This document shows positions 34,978 through 44,993 of a stretch of 44,993 nt of DNA, one piece after another; within the stretch, counting starts at the first letter, position 1, and each line of letters starts with the position of its first letter. The notes beneath the pieces were generated by a model. That model did not search any database. It saw nothing but the letters and a program-made list of their open reading frames with translations, and was not told where the DNA came from. The stretch is from an uncultured Geobacteraceae bacterium (GTDB lineage Bacteria; Desulfobacterota; Desulfuromonadia; Geobacterales; CAIOGM01). A program made the translations under genes and the position numbers. The DNA lies in NCBI GenBank assembly GCA_903902345.1, contig CAIUUR010000125.1:1-44993 (forward strand), in the 5' to 3' direction.

Positions 34978-37900
34978 TTATTGTGACACCCCGCTCAGGC
35001 CCAGCGTCCCGGTGGAGCTGCCGCCGTTGGCGCTGTAGCCGATGGCGACACTGAATTTAAGCGTCTTCAGCTTGGGTGAATTGCACGTGCTGAAGTCGAC
35101 AGTAACGCTCCCTGTGGCCGAATTACCGGGGGCAATATCGCTCATGCTTACCGGGAAGACCGTGGTGGCCGTCGGCTTGCAAGATCCGCTGTAAGAAAGG
35201 GTCACCCCGGTAAGCTGTGCCGCGCTGACGGTAGCCCCCCCGGTATTAGTGATAATCACCGGCCAGGTTCTGCTCCCGCCGGGGTTTCCGGTGGCAGCGC
35301 CGATGACAGCGCTCAAAGAGACCGTCTTGGCCTGGAACGTGGCGGTCACGCTGTTCGGTCCGTTCATGGCAACAGTGGTGGAGTTGCCGGCCGGGTTGAG
35401 GATCGGCCCGCTACCGCTGGTCAGGTTCCACGTGGTAAAGGCGTAACCGCTCCCGGCGGTGACGACGACGGCATAGGTCTTGGTGTCGGTAAAGGTCAGG
35501 GGTTGGCTGAAGGCCCCGACTGCAACCGCAGGGGAGTAACTCTGGCCATCATGGACGACGGTGACGGTGACCGTATCCGTGGAATCCACCGTGCCGGTAA
35601 CGGTCAGCCCCGGCGCGGTGGCGTCCAGGGTAACCGTCCGGTTGTTGGTGGCGGTTTGGTTGGCTGCGTCGGTGGCCATAGTGGTGAGGAGGTTGGCCCC
35701 CGGCACGAGGAGGTACGCGGCGGAGAAGGTGTTGTCATCGGCCAGGGTCTGGGGCGCTCCGTTGAGCGTGAGGGAGGTAATAGCGCCGTTGCCGCTGGCG
35801 GCGCTGCCGCTGAGGTTGAGGACGCTCTCCGTGGTGACCGCGCCGTTGGCCAGGGTGGAGACCGCCAGAGTCGGTTTACCAAAGGAGGTCACCGTAAGGG
35901 TCCGGTTCACCTCGGGGGCTGCCAGCCAGACGCCGTCCCCGGTCTGGGAGGCGGTAATGGTAACCACGCCGGCCTTATGGAGGGTAGCGGTACTCCCGCT
36001 GATGCTGACCACGCTGCTGTCGGAACTGGCAAAGGTCACGGCCAGGCCGCTGGTAGCGGTGGCGGCGAGGGTAAAGGGGGCGCTCCCCAAGGCCTTGGGT
36101 GTCAGGGGGGCAAAGGTGAGGGTCTGGGGTGTGCCGCTGTTCACATTGATAGCGACATTCCTGGTGGCGGTGGTATACAACGTTGCATCGCTGGGGGTGA
36201 AGGTGACGCTGAGACTCTGCCCGGCGCCAACACCAAGGACCGTGCCGAAGTCCGGTGTATAGGCAAAGGTCCCGGCTACGTCAGCCGTGCTGGCAGTGAT
36301 GACCGTTTCCCCCGCGCCGACGATGGCGACGGTAACGCCGCTGACTGTGGCCACTGCCTGATTAGAGCTACTAAATGCCACAGGGTTGCCGGAGCCGCCA
36401 CCGGTGGCTATCAGGTCGAAGGGGGCATCGCCGTAAGTTTTTGCTTCCAGCGGGTTGAAGATTACGTTTTGACTCCCCATGCCTACCGCCAGAGTCCCCG
36501 GAATGAAGCTGAAGCTGTAGTTGGCCGCCGCGAGGGTCCCCGTGGCCGGGGTGATAGGATAGCTGCCGGTGGGGCTGGCATTGGCTGCGGTGGTGGTAAT
36601 GAGCGGAGCGCCGCTCAGCGCACCGGCGTTCTCTCCGTTAACAAAACCGGGGTAGGTGGCGGTAAACACCGGGTTGGCGACGCCTGCAGCCCGGCTCTTG
36701 TTAACGGCAATGACGGAGAGATTCGCCTTGGCTACCGTCAGAGCGAGCGTGGCCGAGGCGGCATTGTAGTTGGCGCTCCCCGCCTGGGTAGCGGTAATGG
36801 TGGCCGTGCCGGCGCCGACGCTATGGATCAGGCCGCCGGCGGTGATAGTAGCGACCATGGCGTTGTCACTGCCATAGGTTACCACCAGCCCCGACGAGGC
36901 GGCGGCGCCGGGGCCAAAATCAGCGTTACCATAAGTTCTGGCAGCGGCCGGAGACGCGAAAGAGACCGTCTGGTTAGCCTTGGCGATGGTCAGAACGCCA
37001 CTGACCGTCCCGCTGTAGGCGGTGTCGTTGATGACGGCGCTGACAGTGTAGCTGCCGACGCCGGTGGGGCTGTCCACCGGGTTGCTGTTCGAGTAGGCAT
37101 AGCTGAAAACCACGGTGAGGCCGGTGGGGTTGGTGGTCGCCGTGGCGGCCTGTGCCGAACCGTCGTAGGTCCGGTTTAGACTGGCTGCGTCCAGGGTCAC
37201 CGTGGCAGCCGCCTTTTCCACGGTCAGAACGCCGTTGACATAGACAAAGGTGTAATTGGCGGCAAAGAGATTCCCGGCGGCGGTCGTGATAGGATAACTC
37301 CCTGAGACGCTGGCAGTGTCGGCGAAAGCGCTGACCGCCGGAGCGCCGGAGAGTTTGGTCTGGTCGTCGCCGGTGGCAAAGCCGCTGTAAGAGAACGTCA
37401 GCGCCGGGTTAACCGCGCCATAGGTCCGGCTCTTGTTGTCGGCGGAGACCGTCATGCTCTTCGGCGCCACAGTAAGGAGCTGCTGGGTCGATGCCGGTGC
37501 ATAGTAATTATTACCGGCTTGGCTGACGGTGATAAACGTCTGCCCCGCGCCCACAAGGGTAAGAGTAGAACCGCTGACCGAGGCCACTGCCGGGTCGGAA
37601 CTGCTGTAGCTGAGCGGGTTGCCTGAGCCGCCGCCGGTGGCGCCGGGATCGTAGGGCTCGTCACCGTAGGTTTTGGACGCAATCCCGGCAAAGGAAATAT
37701 TCTGTAGCGCCAGATCAACCGCCAGGGTGCCGGGGGCGAAGAAGAAGTCGTAATTGTCTGCCGCCACTGTCCCCAGCGCCGGAGTGATGGGATAAGCGCC
37801 AGTGGGACTGCCGCTGCCGGCGGTGGTGGTGATGACCGGCGCTCCGCTCAGGATGGTTGTATCCTCACCATTGACAAAGCCGCTGTAGGTAGCCGTAAAG

Positions 37901-40900
37901 ACCGGATCAGGCTCGCCGTAATGGCGTTCGTAACTTTCGGCGGTCACCAGCAGCGGCGCTTTTTTGACCGTCAGGGTCTGTTGAGCCGAGACGGCGGCAT
38001 AGCCTGGGCTTGCTTGCTGACTGGCGGTGATGACGGTCTCACCAGCGCCAATGATAGTGACCGTGGCATCAACCACGACGGCCACTGCCGGGTTGGAGCT
38101 GCTGTAGGTGATCGTCATGCTCGGCGCCCCGCCGGTGGCGGCCACGGTGAAGGGGGCCGCTCCGTAAGTTTTCGCCGGGAGGGGGTTGAAGGCGAGGCTG
38201 GGGGCTTGAGCGTCGATGGCCAGGGTCCCGGTGACAAAGGTAAAGCTATAGTTAGCGGCGGTCAGAGTTCCCTGGACCGGGGTGATGACATAACTCCCCG
38301 AGGGGCTGTCGGTGGTGGCGTCGGTGGAGTAACTCGGGGCGCCGCTCAGGACGGTGGCGCTCTCGCCGGTGACGAACCCGCTGTAGGTGGCCGTGAAGGC
38401 CGGGTTGGCTGCGCCGTAGGCCCGGCTCTTGTTGTCGGCGGTGACGGTGAGGGGGGCCGTGGCCACGGTCAGGGTCATGGTAGACACTGCCGCAGGTCAG
38501 GCCTGTCATGGTCGCCGACACCGCAGAATTATTGGCGCTTCCCGCCAGCGGGCTCTGGCCGGCGCTGACCGTGTTGCCGTATGAGATGGTGGAGCCATAC
38601 TCGAAGGTTACCGTAGCGGCGCCGCCGTTGGCGCTGACCGTGCCGTTGAAAGTCCTGCCGCCGACCGTGACCGTGGCCGCTCCGGTGGTGACTGAGGGTG
38701 CGCAGGGAGCGGTGGTGAAGGTCGAGGAATCCGCACTGAGTGACCCGCTGCTGTTGACGGCGGTTGGTTTGAATGTATAGCGCGTGTTGCAGGTCAGCCC
38801 GGTGATGGCGGCTGACGCCGTGGCGTTGGTCGCGGTGGCTGCCAGCGGGCTCTGGTCGGCGTCAACCGTGCTGTTAAGGGAACCAACGCCATAGACAAAA
38901 CCAACGGTCGTTGCCGCGCCGTTAGCATTGAATGTGCCGGTCAGGGTCGCGGATGTGGCGGTGATAGCGGTGGCATTATATGAACTGACAGTTGGTGCGG
39001 AGATGCTTTCTCCCAATCGCTTCACTGTTGCCTTGTTGCCGTTACTGCTATCTATATAAGCCACAAAAGTGGTGCCATCCGGTGCAAAGGATAATGAGGT
39101 GAAAGCAGATACATCAGTCGAAATACCGGCGTTGCCGACCGTGAGCCACCCCGGCTTTTCGTAACCTGCTGCCACCGTGGTGGTGAAACTTGCGCTGGTT
39201 GGGGGCGCCAGAGTGCCGTTTTTATCGGCGGTGAAACAGACGGTGTAGGGGGTGTTTTCTTTCAGGTTACGAACGGTATAACTGGCCGGGATGTTGGCGG
39301 TAAGCGGGAGCGAACCGAAGCGTGGTGCTGCCTTGGGTGCGGCATCCTGTCCGGGCCTTGGTCTGTATCGCAGTCCCGCAGGTGGCGGTGGCGCCGGGAA
39401 GCAGAGTGAAGTAGCCGGTTGCGGTGAAGTCCGATTGGAAGGTAAAGGTGGCCATACCTACCGCCGCACTGACCGTGGGAGTCGTAATGACCGGTGGGCA
39501 GGCGGTGCCGGTTTTGAAGACCATATTTGCGCCATTGGTTGTTCCGATGCTGTTGGTCGCCACCACCCGGTAATTGTAGGTGACACCGCCGCAGTTCAGG
39601 CCGGTGAGGTTGACCGCCGCCGCCTTGCTTCCGGCATTGGCGGTAATGCTGCCGTTGGTGGTGGCTGCAACCGCTGTGCCGTAACCGGTGGTAAGACCGT
39701 ACTCAAAAGTAACGGTGGTAGCCGCGCCGTTATCGTTCACCGTACCGTTCAGCGTGGCGGTGGTGCCTGCGATGTTGGTCCCGGCAACAGTGGTGGCGCC
39801 CGGCGCCTTGCTGACCGCCACGGAAGCCGCTGCCGCCAGTGATTTGAGTGTGCCGCCGACAATGGCTTTCTGGGTGGCGCTAACGGTTTTAGCACCGGTG
39901 GCGGCGACAACAGTGGCGTTGTTCCAGGTAATGGTGGCGCTTTCCCCACCGGCCAGCGTTACCCCGGTTACCTTGATCACGCCGTTGGCGAGGGAGGCTG
40001 TGCCGACGTTGCTGGTGACACTGCCGACTGTTCCCAGCGAGGAAACGGTAATATCGATCTCCCCGCCACCCATGCCGCCGATCGCTGCGGTGTAGGTGAA
40101 GGTAAAGGTCTGGCCGGTAGCTCCAGCGATGGCCGTTTGCGGTGACACCGTCAAGGCGCCGCCGCCGTCAACACCGGCGCGGATAACATTAATGGTGTAG
40201 GTTTTGACCGTGACCCCGTCCTGAGCGGTGACCACCACCGGGATGCTGTTCAGACCAGGGGTAAGGCTGATCGCCGCCGAAACAACGCCGCTGCTCTGCG
40301 CGATGCCGTTGACTTTCAGCGTGGCGGTGGCGTCGGCGACTATGGGGGTGATGGTGGCCGAAGTGACCGTGCTTGCGACCACGGCGCTGTAGGTGGTGGT
40401 TGTGCCGCTGAAGATTGGGGTCAACGTTAGCGCCGTTGCGCCGGCGGTGGCGGCCAGAGAGCTGAGCGTTGCATTTTCGGAATTGAACGTGACCGTGATG
40501 GTGCGGCTAGCGTTATTCGTTCAATCACTCACTTGCACCGTGAAGGTCTCCGTACCGCCAAAGTTGGCGGCCGGCTGATAGGTGATGCTGCCGCCCGGGG
40601 TGATGTCGGCGCTGCCGGTGCTCGCCGTGGCGTTGGTGAAGACCAGAGCGCCGCCGTTTGATGGGGGCATGGCCTGCGACCAGGTAATTGTTTTACCGGT
40701 TTCCAGATCAGCGGCGTGCAGAAGAGCGCTGACGTCAACCGCTGCTGCGCTCTTGTTGATCTGTATGGCTGTCGTGGCGCCGGCAAAATAGAGCGGCCCC
40801 AAGGAAAGTCTGCCAATTCCCTTATTTTGAGTGTACCAGAGACTATTATCCGGCCCGTTTGTAATGGAACCGGGACGTAAACCTAATGGAAGACCGTATT

Positions 40901-41170
40901 CTGTGACAACACCGGCAGTGGTAATCTTTCCGATCTGGAAGGCATTGGTTTCGGTAAACCAAAGGTTGCCATCTGGACCGGTGGTAATGCCACCAAACCT
41001 GGAATCATGGTAGCGTGCGGAAATGAATCCGTCTATCCGTAGAACTACGGATTTTGGGAGAACTATCCCGGTCGAGAGGACATTTTTCAGAACGTCATTG
41101 GCGAAAGCAGGCGCGAACAGCGGGAGAAAGGCGGCAGGTGTGGTAATGGCGGTGGCGGTATTATTTGAAG
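34978..41170 (-). pseudogene. Giant repeat-rich surface protein, broken in several places
   Basis: One long gene can be reassembled on the minus strand. It begins with the end of a signal peptide (PAAFLPLFAPAFANDVL) directly beside a REP element, then a Vgb-like beta-propeller piece (GITTGPDGNLWFTETNAFQI), then a cadherin-like domain (ITYQPAANFGGTETFTVQVS) that stops at TGA 40521-40523. The same frame continues as TNNASRTITVTFNSENATLS with cadherin-like and FN3-like domains. A one-base shift near 39345-39352 leads to FTTTVAAGYEKPGWLTVGNA and more FN3-like units. Near 38480 a deletion with frame change joins LTCGSVY to MTLTVATAPLTVTADNKSRA. Then follow at least five MBG-type repeats (DNKSRTYGAVNPALTFSYSG) alternating with Ig-like units (YSSSDPAVASVSGSTLTLVG) to the stop at 34978. 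The start codon is missing. About 2,000 residues in all; an adhesin-like role is inferred. Confidence 0.8.
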
Positions 41171-41171
41171 G

Positions 41172-41276
41172 CGCAGGTTGGGGTGAGACACGAACCTCAT
41201 CGGGGGAAATGTGGAATTTACCGTGGGGGCATCAAACACGAATCGGGCGATCACAAGGATCGCCCCTGATATGGTT
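41172..41276. repeat. Compound REP-like element
   Basis: GCAGGTTGGGGTGAGACACGAACC, a degenerate GTAGGTTGGGG-type unit, is followed by TCGGGCGATCACAAGGATCG and CCCCT. Both units are shared with the elements at 34323 and 43878. It replaces the expected start of the large surface-protein gene. Confidence 0.7.
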
Positions 41277-41313
41277 TCATGTCCCTTCGCTTTTCAATTT
41301 CCGCCTTCACTCT

Positions 41314-41650
41314 TCAACCTTCCCCCTTCACCATTTTCCTTCTCGCATATCCCACCGTCACCAAGCCGATGCAGAACAAGGCATAGGTCGACGGTTCCGG
41401 GACGGCGGATGCGGTGACGGAAACGGAGGCCAGGGCATCCTGGCCATTGAATTGTCCCGTCAGTCTACCCTGTCCCTGGTACGTCATTTCACTGTCATAC
41501 AGTTCGTAATCCAGATACATCTTGCCGTTTACCGAACCGCCAACCGGCGCGCCGGCGTTGATGGCGAAGCTTGCCAGACCGTCCCCGGGAAAACTGCCGG
41601 TGTACGTGACCCCGGTAGCCAGGGTAATACCGACGCCGGGGTAGTTGTGG
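41314..41650 (-). pseudogene. PEP-CTERM protein, 5' end lost
   Basis: The frame is open from about 41650 through NYPGVGITLATGVTYTGSFP, AGAPVGGSVNGKMYLDYELY and GRLTGQFNGQDALASVSVTA to a complete PEP-CTERM signal (AVPEPSTYALFCIGL, then a hydrophobic helix and ARRK). No signal peptide or start is present: upstream the sequence turns abruptly into tandem copies of a short repeat (41650-41740). The only start codon in frame is ATG 41520. It appears to be a surface-exported protein whose N-terminal half was replaced by the repeat. Confidence 0.78.
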
Positions 41651-41740
41651 GAAAGGAGGGGTCAGCCCTTGAAAGCGGAAAGGAGCGGAAAGGAGGGGTC
41701 AGCCCTTGAGGGAAAGGAGGGGTCAGCCCTTGAAAGGGGA
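41650..41740. repeat. Three copies of a GGGGTCAGCCCTTGA unit
   Basis: GGAAAGGAGGGGTCAGCCCT followed by TGA occurs three times (starting near 41650, 41684 and 41712), with partial units between. Similar short units are known near REP-associated transposase genes in other bacteria (from memory), but no such gene is present here. Confidence 0.8.
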
Positions 41741-41808
41741 TACCAATTTATTCGGTTTACGGTCGCGGGACAGGGAAGATAGTGCGCAAAAAAAAGTGTT
41801 ACCGTGTA

Positions 41809-42177
41809 CTACGCCTCCTTCACCCGATACAGCCCGTGATGCGCCTCGGTGTCGGACCGGTGCTCTGCCAGATCATCTGCAACAGCGTCAATCTTGCGGC
41901 CAAGGTTATGCTCCACAGCGTCGATTCTGTTATTCAACCGCGCCTCAACAGTATCGATCTTGGCGTTCATAGTATCGATCTTGGCGTTTAACCTTGCCTC
42001 CACATCGTCTATTTTGTTGTTCAAAACCTCAAACTTAAAGTCAACCAGTGCGAATTTTTCTGCAGTGTCCTGCCGTGAGTTCATAATCTCCTGATGCAGA
42101 GAGGAATGGCCTTCCAGCACCAAGGTAAACTTGCTGTTCATTTCTTCCAACAATATTTCCAGATGATCTCGTTGCAT
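41809..42177 (-). CDS. Small coiled-coil protein
   Basis: A 122-residue protein from ATG 42177, chosen because GGAGG lies just upstream within the longer frame that starts at 42189. Residues ~45-110 are a near-perfect repetition of an I-D-x-x-E-A-R-L-N-x-K pattern (NNKIDDVEARLNAKIDTMNA, KIDTVEARLNNRIDAVEHNL), which predicts a long parallel coiled coil. There is no membrane segment or signal peptide. Similar proteins are common as unnamed hypotheticals. It may form trimers or tetramers; the function is unknown. Confidence 0.7.
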   Translation of the reverse strand: MQRDHLEILLEEMNSKFTLVLEGHSSLHQEIMNSRQDTAEKFALVDFKFEVLNNKIDDVEARLNAKIDTMNAKIDTVEARLNNRIDAVEHNLGRKIDAVADDLAEHRSDTEAHHGLYRVKEA

Positions 42178-42308
42178 GGACACCTCCATAGTGCGCCTTT
42201 GTTACCGACACCAGCAAACTCCGCAGCATCGTGCCTGTCATCTTCACAAGATCAATAAAAGATATTCCTCTCGCAATTTATACCATAATTTTTAACGGAA
42301 TCGAAAAT

Positions 42309-42656
42309 TCATTTTAGAGGAGACTCCAATCTCTTGCGGCATAGGTTGCAGGGGCGTCCAATTGACCTGTCCCCGTTGCGGTGTAGGTTACTCGTCACCG
42401 AGGATAGAGCAGTCCAGGTAATACCGTCCGGACTGCTCATCACCTGGTTGCCCGCGCCGACCTGAGCCACCGCCACGAACGTGTTATTGCCATAGGTGAC
42501 GGACATCCAACCGAGATCATGCGAATACGTCACGCTGGTCCAGTCGATACCCGCCTGGGTGGCTCCGGCAGGGACGACGGCAAACATCACCAGCAGGGCC
42601 AGCAACAGGGCATTCGCTACAATCGCTGTGATGGTGTGATAAAAGTCTCGACTCAT
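42309..42656 (-). CDS. Exported protein fragment with Asp-box-like repeat
   Basis: A 115-residue frame with a signal peptide (IVANALLLALLVMFAVVPAG) followed by two short beta units (WTSVTYSHDLGWMSVTYGNN, VMSSPDGITWTAL) like those in sialidase/BNR-type propellers. After LSSVTS the frame loses this character; a neighbouring frame continues as TYTATGTGQLDAPATYAARD and WSLL to a stop, so a frameshift or deletion is likely. A complete propeller would need several more repeats. Its start overlaps the stop of the truncated kinase by four bases. Probably a remnant. Confidence 0.55.
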   Translation of the reverse strand: MSRDFYHTITAIVANALLLALLVMFAVVPAGATQAGIDWTSVTYSHDLGWMSVTYGNNTFVAVAQVGAGNQVMSSPDGITWTALSSVTSNLHRNGDRSIGRPCNLCRKRLESPLK

Positions 42657-43846
42657 ACCTGATTCTCGGTTGATGTCAGACGATCCCAGTAGCGGTCAAG
42701 GATATCCGCGCTGGAGGTAAGCAGGCCGAACGGGGTCCGAAATTCATGGGAGACCATTCGGATAAATCTGTTCTTTGCCTGCGTTGCCGCCTGAAGCTCC
42801 TCTTTTTGCAGGAGTAACAGCTCCTGCTGTTGTTTCCGCCGGGTGATGTCGGTTATGGAAAAAACCGCATGGCGTTGAGACCTCTCGGAAAAAATCGATC
42901 TCCCCTCCACCCAGACCCAGAACCGCTCGCCGGTGGGACGTATGGCCTGAATCTCGCCACTGAACCGGTTGTGCCGTTTGATTTCATCGTAGATCATGCT
43001 GCCATAACGGTCATACTCGGTTTCACCTTCATAGAGGCACTGGACGTTTCTGCCGATCAGTGTTCCTGGAGCATGGCCGAACATCTGCTCCAGCGAGGGA
43101 TTGCACCGTTCGACAACCCGATCCCGCACTATGGCGAGCCCGGTTGGGAGAGTCTCCAGGATAGCCTGCTGTTCCCGCAGAGATTCATGAAGCTCACGAT
43201 CACTGTTTTCCTTGGCCAGCAGCAGCATGCTGAAGCCGCTGATCAGCATCATGTAGTAGACCGTCGGCAGCATGACCTGGCCGATGACGGCCCCGAAACC
43301 GGAAAATGAGTGTTCCGGCACGAGCAGTATCCAGAGACTGCGGGTAAGAAAGACCCCGGCCACCAGCAGAAAACTGTAGCCGAGTACGGCGCGCAACAAC
43401 GATTTCCTGTCGGCGGAACGGAGCAGCGCCCAGCCGGGCAGACCGTAAAAGAGAGTGTGAATCAGGAAGTTGAGCGACAACCTCAGAGGAGGAAGCAGCA
43501 GGAGCATCAGGAAACAGGCGGTGAAGATGCCGCCGGTGACGGAGAGGTGCAGGCGGCTGCTGACGGTGCGTCCGGTGATGCAAAAGACCGCCCAGCTTTC
43601 ATAGGCGCAGCCCACCAGCAACAGCACGTCGGCTGCAAGATTCAGGGGGGATGGCGAACTGATATCGCAGGAGTACAGAATCAGCGATCCGGTCCCCTGG
43701 AGGAATTTTGCGGTAATCCAGAACGGAATCCGGCGTGACGGCTCTTTGCCATACTGGAAGAGAATCAGCAGGAAGCCGAAGACATACGAGCCGAACGCGA
43801 GCGTCAGTATGAGGGTGTTGGCATCCATGGGTGTCGTTTCAAACAT
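42653..43846 (-). pseudogene. Sensor kinase lacking the ATPase domain
   Basis: The frame begins at 43846 or 43828 (MDANTLILTLAFGSYVFGFL). Residues ~1-225 contain about seven hydrophobic helices, a membrane sensor of unknown ligand. A PAS domain follows (AILETLPTGLAIVRDRVVER ... RFWVWVEGRSIFSERSQRHA), then a coiled coil and HisKA H box (RMVSHEFRTPFGLLTSSADI). It stops about 25 residues after the phospho-acceptor His (LDRYWDRLTSTENQV). HATPase_c is absent, so it cannot phosphorylate itself. The stop overlaps the next start as in an operon, which may be a deletion product or chance. Confidence 0.8.
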
Positions 43847-43877
43847 CTGAACACGGTATAAACATGGGCTGACAAAA

Positions 43878-43944
43878 CGGGCGATCACAAGGATCGCCCC
43901 TCCCCCCCACATTATCCCGTGGGGGGTAATCTTGTTTTCGCCCG
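43878..43944. repeat. Nested palindromic repeat
   Basis: Outer arms CGGGCGATCACAAGGAT and AATCTTGTTTTCGCCCG are complementary with few mismatches; inner arms CCCCCCAC and GTGGGGGG flank ATTATCCC. The same structure recurs at 34355-34421 and partly at 41253. It lies upstream of the truncated kinase gene. Confidence 0.8.
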
Positions 43945-44035
43945 GTTTGTACTCGCCCAACAAATCACTTGATCGTAGCGTTGTGCAGGTTCAAGCCGAA
44001 TGGTTCTATGGTTGTTATGTTCGGCATAAACCTCG

Positions 44036-44993
44036 CTAAACCTTGGCGAGTATCCCTGCGATCTCTTCGGCAAAAAGCTCCCGCTGCCACTGTCGAGGGA
44101 TGACATCAGCAACTTCGGCGCCCGCCGGCATCTCGATCAGCGCCTCCAGGAGAGCATTGTTGGCCAGGAGCCCCGGCTCCATGGCGAGTTTCCCGGCCTT
44201 CTCTTCCCGCCACCCCTTGAGGCTCTTCAGACGATTATCCTTCTGCGGATCCCGCGGCGACCGGGGGACGAAGGGGAACCGGGGGAGCTGGGCTCCCGGG
44301 ACGGCGCACCCCCTCTCCACAGCCTTCAGCAGGGCGGAGCCGAACCTCTGTACGAGTTTTTCGGAAAGACCCGGGATACCCGCAAGGTCCCCCACTGACC
44401 GGGGGCGTCGGGCCGCCAGTTCCGTCAGGGCTTCGTTACCGATGACCTTGAAAGGGGGACGATCCAACCGGCAGGCCTGTTCATCCCGGAACCGGAGCAA
44501 CTCCTCCAGCACCGCCAGAGTCCGCTGTTCCATCTTGGCCGCCCCTTTGAACCGGACGAAGAGCGGAACGTCCTCTCTCCCAACGACCCTCACCCGCTGA
44601 AGCACGGCGCACTCTTCTTCCACCCAGGCCAGGCGCCCCTTCTCCCGCAGTTCCTCCGACAGCTGCCCATAAAAGCGGATGAGCAGGGTGGTATCCTCCA
44701 CCGCGTAAGCCAGCATCTCCGGACTTAAGGGGCGCTGACTCCAATCAGCCTTCTGGAACTGCTTGTCCAGCTCCACGCCGAACCGCTTTTTCAGGGCTGC
44801 CGCCAACCCCACCTCTTTCTCGCCGAGAAACTGGCAGGCAATCATGGTATCAAAGAGATTTTCCACCTCTATGCCGAAATCACGATGGAGAGACCGCATA
44901 TCGTAGTCGGCGCCGTGGAAGATCTTGCGGATCTTCGGGTCAGCCATGACCGGGGCCAGGGGGGAAAGATCGGTAACGGCCAGAGGGTCTACC
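44036..44993 (-). CDS. rnd: RNase D-like 3'-5' exonuclease, 5' end outside window
   Basis: The frame runs to the window edge, so the N-terminal part is not seen. Visible residues include DPLAVTDLSPLAPV, the DEDD exonuclease segment IRKIFHGADYDMRSLHRDFG, VENLFDTMIACQFLGEKEVG and the Y-A-x3-D motif (LAYAVEDTTLLIRFYGQL). The rest includes an HRDC domain (~LAVLEELLRFRDEQACRLDR, VGDLAGIPGLSEKLVQRFGS) and a C-terminal helical end. RNase D trims tRNA and other small RNA 3' ends. Catalytic residues D (ADYD) and the YxxxD motif are intact in this part. Confidence 0.9.
   Translation of the reverse strand, partial: VDPLAVTDLSPLAPVMADPKIRKIFHGADYDMRSLHRDFGIEVENLFDTMIACQFLGEKEVGLAAALKKRFGVELDKQFQKADWSQRPLSPEMLAYAVEDTTLLIRFYGQLSEELREKGRLAWVEEECAVLQRVRVVGREDVPLFVRFKGAAKMEQRTLAVLEELLRFRDEQACRLDRPPFKVIGNEALTELAARRPRSVGDLAGIPGLSEKLVQRFGSALLKAVERGCAVPGAQLPRFPFVPRSPRDPQKDNRLKSLKGWREEKAGKLAMEPGLLANNALLEALIEMPAGAEVADVIPRQWQRELFAEEIAGILAKV

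Noticed and set aside
35503-37179. 558-codon open frame on the plus strand
   Set aside because: It lies antisense to the MBG-repeat coding region and is made of low-complexity Gly/Arg-rich sequence caused by the GC-rich repeats of the real gene.
41023-41709. 228-codon plus-strand ORF
   Set aside because: It runs through REP elements and antisense to the PEP-CTERM remnant; no coherent domain.

Overview
The window looks like a chromosomal segment of a Desulfuromonadales / Geobacteraceae-type bacterium. This is inferred from several things: a HrcA/CIRCE-controlled groESL next to two DUF507 genes, PEP-CTERM proteins, a Nif3 - zinc-ribbon - rnpB cluster, many two-component and chemotaxis genes, and dispersed palindromic repeats of the kind common in that group. 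The species cannot be named from this sequence.

Layout. (1) 1-8.6 kb is a decayed defence island. It holds a type I restriction system (hsdR with a large internal deletion, intact hsdM, truncated hsdS) mixed with toxin-antitoxin genes, most of them broken, a DUF559 nuclease-like gene, and five same-orientation copies of a highly structured GC-rich palindromic repeat. Each copy sits at the 3' end of a gene or gene fragment, and in three genes the repeat supplies the C-terminus and the stop codon. A 20-bp direct repeat and extra copies of the hsdM 3' end suggest that about 2 kb was inserted, cassette by cassette, between hsdM and hsdS. This is the most unusual part of the window. (2) 8.8-14.4 kb has a Cys-rich mini-protein, a chemoreceptor and a CHASE-type histidine kinase / NarL-type regulator pair. 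(3) 14.5-17.4 kb has groES-groEL with promoter and CIRCE operator, then two DUF507 genes. (4) 17.5-24.4 kb has an operon-like trio (TonB-dependent receptor, YfiR-like periplasmic protein, hybrid histidine kinase) and a convergent sensor kinase that shares a module with the chemoreceptor. (5) 24.6-32.3 kb is ordinary conserved chromosome: DAHP synthase, a TPR/glycosyltransferase-like protein, a Cys-cluster protein, rnpB, a zinc-ribbon coiled-coil protein, a Nif3-like protein, a CAU tRNA and L-2-hydroxyglutarate oxidase. (6) 32.3-43.9 kb is a second decayed region: a DnaA-box-like cluster, glgX with an internal deletion, two broken PEP-CTERM genes, a roughly 6-kb surface-protein gene broken by a stop, a frameshift and a deletion, several palindromic repeats, and a truncated sensor kinase. 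(7) The right edge holds the C-terminal part of an RNase D-like gene.

A recurring theme is genes that keep both ends but have lost the middle (hsdR, glgX, the surface protein), plus single-base frameshifts and stops. This could be real decay in accessory regions or partly an assembly or sequencing problem. Housekeeping genes in the window read intact.
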